Of a stretch of 64,000 bases of DNA, positions 58,893-64,000 are shown piece after piece. This DNA comes from an uncultured Aquimarina sp. (lineage in GTDB: Bacteria; Bacteroidota; Bacteroidia; Flavobacteriales; Flavobacteriaceae), in the NCBI GenBank assembly GCA_947498785.1, contig CANMLS010000009.1, forward strand, positions 62,001-126,000, in the 5' to 3' direction. Position 1 is the stretch's first letter. Every line of letters starts with the position of its first letter. Below the pieces are notes generated by a model. The model saw only the letters and a list, made by a program, of their open reading frames with translations, had not been told where the DNA came from and did not search any database. A program made the translations under genes and the position numbers.

Positions 58893-60002
58893 ATGAGTTC
58901 TAGAAGAAATTTTTTAAAAAATACATTTATAACAGGAACTGCACTTTCTACGGTACCTTCTTTTGGATTTAATGTAATAAAAGGAATTGCTCCAGATGAT
59001 AGTCAGATTATAGGTCATGGTAATTATAAATACAAAATACATCGAGATTGGGCTAAGATGAGTATTAGTCAGAATCCAATTTTTAATTGCCATGAAATGC
59101 AAATGGATTCTAAAGGTCGTCTATTAATGCTTGGAGATCATACAGCAAACAATATGTTTGTTTTTGATAAATCAGGAAAGTTACTTGATACCTGGGGAAC
59201 GAGATATCCAGGTGGTCATGGACTTACTTTGCACGATGAAGGAGGAGAAGATGTACTATATATTTGTGATTCGGGATGGGGACAAGATAAAGGCGGTGTA
59301 TGGTTCGAACAAGCAGGAACTGTACATAAAACTAAAATTGATGGAAAATTGATATTCACTTTTCCTGATCCAAGAACAATTGGAGTATATACTCATGATA
59401 TGAAATATATGCCCACAGAAACGTGTGTTGGGCCTAATGGAGATGTATATATAGCTGATGGATACGGATCAAATTATGTATTACAATTTAGCCATAAGGG
59501 AGAATTTATTCGCAAATTCGGAGGAATGAAGAATGAAGATAAGGAACATAATTTAAATCAAACACATGGTGTAGCGATTGATTATCGAGATAAAAATAAT
59601 CCAGTGGTGGTATGTACTTCTCGCAATGAACATTCATTTAAGTGGTATACGTTAGATGGAGAATATATAAAAACGGTTCATATGCCTGGTGCTTTTGTAT
59701 GTCGACCGGTATTAGATGATAACAATATCTATGCAGGAGTATGTTGGTCAACAACGCGCAAAGGAAAAAATTGGGTTCGAGATACAGGATTTGTGACTAT
59801 TTTAGATGGAAATAATAAAGTAGTTTCTAACCCGGGAGGAGAAGCACCTGTATATAAAGATGGAGTTTTACAACAAATGTATCAAGCACCAAAGCCAACT
59901 TTTAATCATGGACATGACGTATTTGTTGATGAAGATAAAAATTTATATATCTGCCAGTGGAATGCGCATAGAACACCTCCAATAAAATTAGAAAGAGTAT
60001 AA
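58893..60002 (+). CDS. Tat-exported 6-bladed beta-propeller/NHL-repeat protein
   Basis: SRRNFLKNTFITGTALS Tat motif; NHL-like GPNGDVYIADGYGSNYVLQFSHKGEFIRKFG, DVFVDEDKNLYICQWN. Confidence 0.85.
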   Translation: MSSRRNFLKNTFITGTALSTVPSFGFNVIKGIAPDDSQIIGHGNYKYKIHRDWAKMSISQNPIFNCHEMQMDSKGRLLMLGDHTANNMFVFDKSGKLLDTWGTRYPGGHGLTLHDEGGEDVLYICDSGWGQDKGGVWFEQAGTVHKTKIDGKLIFTFPDPRTIGVYTHDMKYMPTETCVGPNGDVYIADGYGSNYVLQFSHKGEFIRKFGGMKNEDKEHNLNQTHGVAIDYRDKNNPVVVCTSRNEHSFKWYTLDGEYIKTVHMPGAFVCRPVLDDNNIYAGVCWSTTRKGKNWVRDTGFVTILDGNNKVVSNPGGEAPVYKDGVLQQMYQAPKPTFNHGHDVFVDEDKNLYICQWNAHRTPPIKLERV

Positions 60003-60035
60003 TAATTTAGCTGTCAGAAGTCTTTAGGGACTTGA

Positions 60036-61445
60036 ATGAACCAAAATGTAAATTACGAAATGAACGAAGTATCAGATATCATATTATTTTTCGGTAGATT
60101 TCACCCTTTAGTAGTACACTTACCTATTGGATTCCTTTTTTTTGCTTTTATTCTGGAGGTTTTTGCCCGTTGGAAGAAAAATGATACCGTTACCGCTGCT
60201 GTACCGTTAGCATTATTGTTAGGAGCAAGTAGTGCTTTGGTAGCGTGTGTGTTAGGGTATATGTTATCACTAAGTGGTGATTATGAAGAAGGAGCTTTGG
60301 ATACTCATTTTTGGTTTGGCGTAATCACAACAGTAATCGCTTTTTTAGCATGGTTGATTAGTGTAGGAAGACTAAAGATAAAAGTTTTAAAACAAGGGAA
60401 ACCATATATGGCTACTCTTACATTGATTGTGATTTTATTAAGTGTTACGGGACACTATGGAGGTAATCTAACACATGGATCTGATTATTTAACGGCATAC
60501 ATGCCTTTTGGTAAAGAAAAGAAAGGAGATTTGGTAGCAGTAACTTCTATAGAAGAAGCTGTTGTTTTTGATCATTTGGTAAATCCAATTTTGCAGAATA
60601 AATGCACTAGTTGTCATAATGAATCAAAGAAAAAAGGACAATTATCATTTGCTAGTGAAGAAGCGATATTAAAAGGAGGAAAGACTGGTGTAACATTTAT
60701 TGCAGGAGATGCTTCAAAGTCTGAAATAATACGTAGAGTACTACTAGATGCTCATGATAAAGAATTTATGCCTCCCGAAGGTAAAACTCCTTTGACAAAA
60801 GAAGAAATTGCTATTATTGAGCATTGGATTGAAGTAGCTCAAGGTGATTTTGAAACTAAATTTGGAGCTATAGAATCTAATGAAGAGATAAAAGAAAACG
60901 CAGCTATAATGTTAGGATTGGATGCTAATTCTAAAGCTAGTTCGGCTTTGGCTAATGTCCCTGCACCGGCAGAAAAGGATGTCAAAGCTTTAATAGACGC
61001 AGGTTTTAAAGTGAGAGAACTGGTCGCAGAATCAAATTTGTTTGATGTGATTCTACCAACAGGTAAAATCAAAAAAGAAAATTCAGAAGAACTATCATCT
61101 AAATTGGCTTTGCTTCAACCTCTAAAAAATAATATAGTGTGGCTTTCTATTGGAGGGAATCATATTACAGATAATGAGTTAAAAGTATTTAATGGATTTG
61201 AGAATTTGCAATTATTGAAATTAGAGCGAAATCCTATCACAGATGAAGGAATATCATCTTTTCCAGAATTAAAAAATTTAACATCCCTAAATCTTTTCGG
61301 TACAAAAATCACGAAGTTTTCATTAACACAATTAGATAAATTTCCGAAGTTAAAAAAAATACACGTTTGGAACACAAACATCACAAGGGAAGATGTAATC
61401 GCATATAAGGCAGCCCAAGATTCTGACATAGAAGTGAATTTATAA
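60036..61445 (+). CDS. DUF2231 membrane domain - c-type cytochrome - leucine-rich repeat fusion
   Basis: FGRFHPLVVHLPIGFLFFAFILE; CTSCHNESKKKG haem motif; LRR-like LQLLKLERNPITDEGISSFPELKNLTSLNLFGTKI. Confidence 0.88.
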   Translation: MNQNVNYEMNEVSDIILFFGRFHPLVVHLPIGFLFFAFILEVFARWKKNDTVTAAVPLALLLGASSALVACVLGYMLSLSGDYEEGALDTHFWFGVITTVIAFLAWLISVGRLKIKVLKQGKPYMATLTLIVILLSVTGHYGGNLTHGSDYLTAYMPFGKEKKGDLVAVTSIEEAVVFDHLVNPILQNKCTSCHNESKKKGQLSFASEEAILKGGKTGVTFIAGDASKSEIIRRVLLDAHDKEFMPPEGKTPLTKEEIAIIEHWIEVAQGDFETKFGAIESNEEIKENAAIMLGLDANSKASSALANVPAPAEKDVKALIDAGFKVRELVAESNLFDVILPTGKIKKENSEELSSKLALLQPLKNNIVWLSIGGNHITDNELKVFNGFENLQLLKLERNPITDEGISSFPELKNLTSLNLFGTKITKFSLTQLDKFPKLKKIHVWNTNITREDVIAYKAAQDSDIEVNL

Positions 61446-61648
61446 TGGAAACATAAAACCAGTTTTTTTAGAAGAACTAAAAGCCTGATTATGGATTACG
61501 TATTTACGAAAACATTTCTAAAATTTTAAGTGAAAAAAATCTAAATGTTTGAAATTTACTGGATATAGCATGTTTCTTGTGTTATTTATTATAAAATTAA
61601 GTTTTTGAAATTGCATCTAAGGATTACTAAATAATTAAAGTAAGGTTT

Positions 61649-64000
61649 ATGAATTTTTATATAAAAATGTTGAGTTACTCCTTTGTAATTTCGCTGTTTA
61701 TAAGTTGTCAGGATAAACAAAGTAGTATAGCAAAAACTATAAAAATTAATGACAATTGGAAATTTATTCAAGAAGATGTCCCAAAGGCAAAAGAAATTCA
61801 TTTTGATGATTCCAATTGGAAGACGGTAAGCTTACCTCATGATTGGAGCATATCAAAACCTTTTTCTAAAGAAAACCCTTCATTTTCTCGTGGTGCATGG
61901 CTTCCTGCTGGAATTTCATATTATAGAAAGAAAATAGATTTATCAGGAATAGAAAATAATCAAAAAGTATTTATTCATTTTGAAGGTGCTTATCGTAATG
62001 CAGAAGTATGGTTTAATAATCATTATTTAGGAAAACGTCCTTTTGGATATGCAGCATTTGAGTATGAATTGACATCATTTATTTCTAGTGAAAATAAAAA
62101 TATAATCACGGTCAAATTGGATAACTCAGAGCAACCAGGGTCACGTTGGTATTCGGGTAATGGAATTTATCGTGATGTATATTTAATTACTAAAAATGAA
62201 GTGTATATACCTACCTGGGGAACTTATGTGACTACACCAGAAGTAAATTCAAATAGTGCTATAATCAACGTTGAAACATCAATAAAAAATACAAAAGTAG
62301 TAGATGAAAAAGTAATACTTAAAATTTCAGTTATTGATGATGAAGGATTAGAAGTAATTACTGAACAGAAAGAAGTTGCACTAAAGCAAGAGAGTGAGCA
62401 AAAAGAAAAGATTCAGTTAATATTAAATACTCCAAAATTATGGGATATCGATTCACCAAATTTATACATTGTTAAGGTTGAATTATTAGAAGGTGATATA
62501 ATTATAGATACCAAAACAGTAAAAACGGGTATTCGTAGTATGACATATACTGTTGATAAAGGTTTTGTACTTAATGACAAACCATTAAAAGTAAAAGGAG
62601 TGTGTTTACATCATGGTGCTGGTTCTTTGGGAGCAGCGGCACGTAAAACCAGTTATGAACGTCAAATTAGAATACTAAAAGAGATGGGAGCTAATGCTGT
62701 TCGTACTGCTCATAATCCTTTTGATACAGAATTTTTAGAGGTTTGTGATGAAATGGGAATGCTAGTGATGAACGAAGCTTTTGATGAATGGGAGGTAGTA
62801 AAAGAGCCACAAACGTATAGAGAAAAGGGAAATAAAGTTAGAATACCAGTTACTTATTATGCACATCTGTTTAAAGAATATAGCGATAAAGACTTGACTG
62901 ATTTTGTATTACGTGATCGCAATCATCCAAGTATTTTTATGTGGAGTATTGGTAATGAAATTGATCAGATGCGTGATGAGTCTGGAGTTGCAATAGCAAA
63001 GCGATTATCAAATATTATTCATGAATATGACTACCGTCCTGTAACTTGTGGTGTAAATGGTTATGGATGGGGAAAATGGCCTCATGAGCCTGCTGTTGCC
63101 CAAATAGATGTACCAGGGTATAATTATGCAAAAGGTGAAAATTATGATAAAGAACACGATGATTTTCCAAATCGAAAAATGATTGTAACAGAACATGCTT
63201 CTGCACAAATGATAGCCAATAGAGGAGAATACTATCCTTTTAAAAATAAAGATCAGGCATTACAATTAGATTTACCCATAGCACATCCAGATACTGAGAA
63301 ATTCTTAAAGAATAGAAACTTTTATAAAAGAGGAATGCAAGCTTGGCAAGATGTGAAAAATAGACCTTTCATTATGGGAGCTTTTATTTGGACAGGATGG
63401 GATTATTTAGGAGAAACGATTCCTTACGCTTGGCCAGCACGTTCTTCCAGTTTTGGGGTGATTGATTTAGCAGGTTTTCCAAAAGATGGGTATTATTACT
63501 ATCAATCAGAATGGTTAGATAAACCTGTTATACATATTTTTCCACATTGGAATTGGAAAGGTCATGAAGGAGAAAAAATAAATCTAAATGTGTTTTCGAA
63601 TGCTAAAGAAGTGGAACTTTTTGTGAATGGTGTTTCTAAAGGGAAGAAGGTAAATAATACAGGTAATTCAGATATTCTTGATTGGGAAGTGCTTTATCAA
63701 CCAGGTACGGTAAAGGCAATAGGGTATAATAACAATAAAAAGATAGTTGAAGAAGAAATTAAAACTAAAGGTGCTACTAATGGTTTAAAACTAGAGGTAA
63801 CAGATAGTAGTGAGATTACTTATATAGAAGTAACTGCATTAGATGTAAATGGTAGTTTTGTGCCAACTGCAGATGATTTGATCAATTTTGAAGTTGAAAA
63901 TGCAAAAATTATTGGAGTAGGTAATGGAAATAATAGAAGTTTGGAACCTTTTGTAGCAAATTATAGAAAATTATATAATGGTAAATGTGTTGTTATACTT
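61649..64000 (+). CDS. Glycoside hydrolase family 2 (beta-galactosidase-like) lipoprotein, 3' truncated by window edge
   Basis: Open frame of 784 codons not in the ORF track; lipobox ISC; sugar-binding start (HFDDSNWKTVSLPHDWSI), catalytic RNHPSIFMWSIGNE, DUF4982-like EVELFVNGVSKGKK. Confidence 0.92.
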   Translation, partial: MNFYIKMLSYSFVISLFISCQDKQSSIAKTIKINDNWKFIQEDVPKAKEIHFDDSNWKTVSLPHDWSISKPFSKENPSFSRGAWLPAGISYYRKKIDLSGIENNQKVFIHFEGAYRNAEVWFNNHYLGKRPFGYAAFEYELTSFISSENKNIITVKLDNSEQPGSRWYSGNGIYRDVYLITKNEVYIPTWGTYVTTPEVNSNSAIINVETSIKNTKVVDEKVILKISVIDDEGLEVITEQKEVALKQESEQKEKIQLILNTPKLWDIDSPNLYIVKVELLEGDIIIDTKTVKTGIRSMTYTVDKGFVLNDKPLKVKGVCLHHGAGSLGAAARKTSYERQIRILKEMGANAVRTAHNPFDTEFLEVCDEMGMLVMNEAFDEWEVVKEPQTYREKGNKVRIPVTYYAHLFKEYSDKDLTDFVLRDRNHPSIFMWSIGNEIDQMRDESGVAIAKRLSNIIHEYDYRPVTCGVNGYGWGKWPHEPAVAQIDVPGYNYAKGENYDKEHDDFPNRKMIVTEHASAQMIANRGEYYPFKNKDQALQLDLPIAHPDTEKFLKNRNFYKRGMQAWQDVKNRPFIMGAFIWTGWDYLGETIPYAWPARSSSFGVIDLAGFPKDGYYYYQSEWLDKPVIHIFPHWNWKGHEGEKINLNVFSNAKEVELFVNGVSKGKKVNNTGNSDILDWEVLYQPGTVKAIGYNNNKKIVEEEIKTKGATNGLKLEVTDSSEITYIEVTALDVNGSFVPTADDLINFEVENAKIIGVGNGNNRSLEPFVANYRKLYNGKCVVIL

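Noticed and set aside
1-64000. CRISPR arrays, tRNA/rRNA genes, transposases or phage genes
   Set aside because: None recognised on reading; no regularly spaced repeats, RNA-gene signatures or transposase-like ORFs found

Overview
AT-rich window from a Bacteroidota genome, most likely a marine flavobacterium (inferred from SusC/SusD, GldF/GldG-like, HTCS and TAnnTTTG-type promoter elements). Left part (~0.25-13.2 kb): a polysaccharide-utilisation locus with GH3, ECF sigma, FecR anti-sigma, STN-domain SusC, SusD and a large VCBS/ASPIC-UnbV protein. A strong minus-strand terminator hairpin and GC-rich palindromes lie between fecR and susC. Middle part (~13.4-41.2 kb): YceI/cytochrome/DUF5777 genes with a frameshifted OB-fold relic, a set of small membrane-protein paralogs (one decayed), rmuC, an orphan FecE-type ATPase, a GldF-GldG fusion, SAM hydroxide adenosyltransferase, phoH, purC, an orphan GG-leader peptide, a BNR-repeat protein, a DEAD-box helicase and a PAS histidine kinase with a response regulator. 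Right part (~41.9-64 kb): an accessory catabolic locus with two DUF1080 proteins, ThuA, an HTCS regulator, a decayed sulfatase fragment joined by ATGA to an intact sulfatase, an MFS transporter, AraC, and a planctomycete-type module (DUF1549/LamG/DUF1553, DUF1501, a Tat-exported beta-propeller, and a DUF2231-cytochrome-LRR fusion). It ends in a GH2 gene cut by the window edge and absent from the ORF track. No SusC/SusD lies next to this right-hand locus. It is the best candidate for an undescribed system. No rRNA, tRNA, CRISPR array or intact mobile element was recognised. All family calls come from reading motifs, not from searches.
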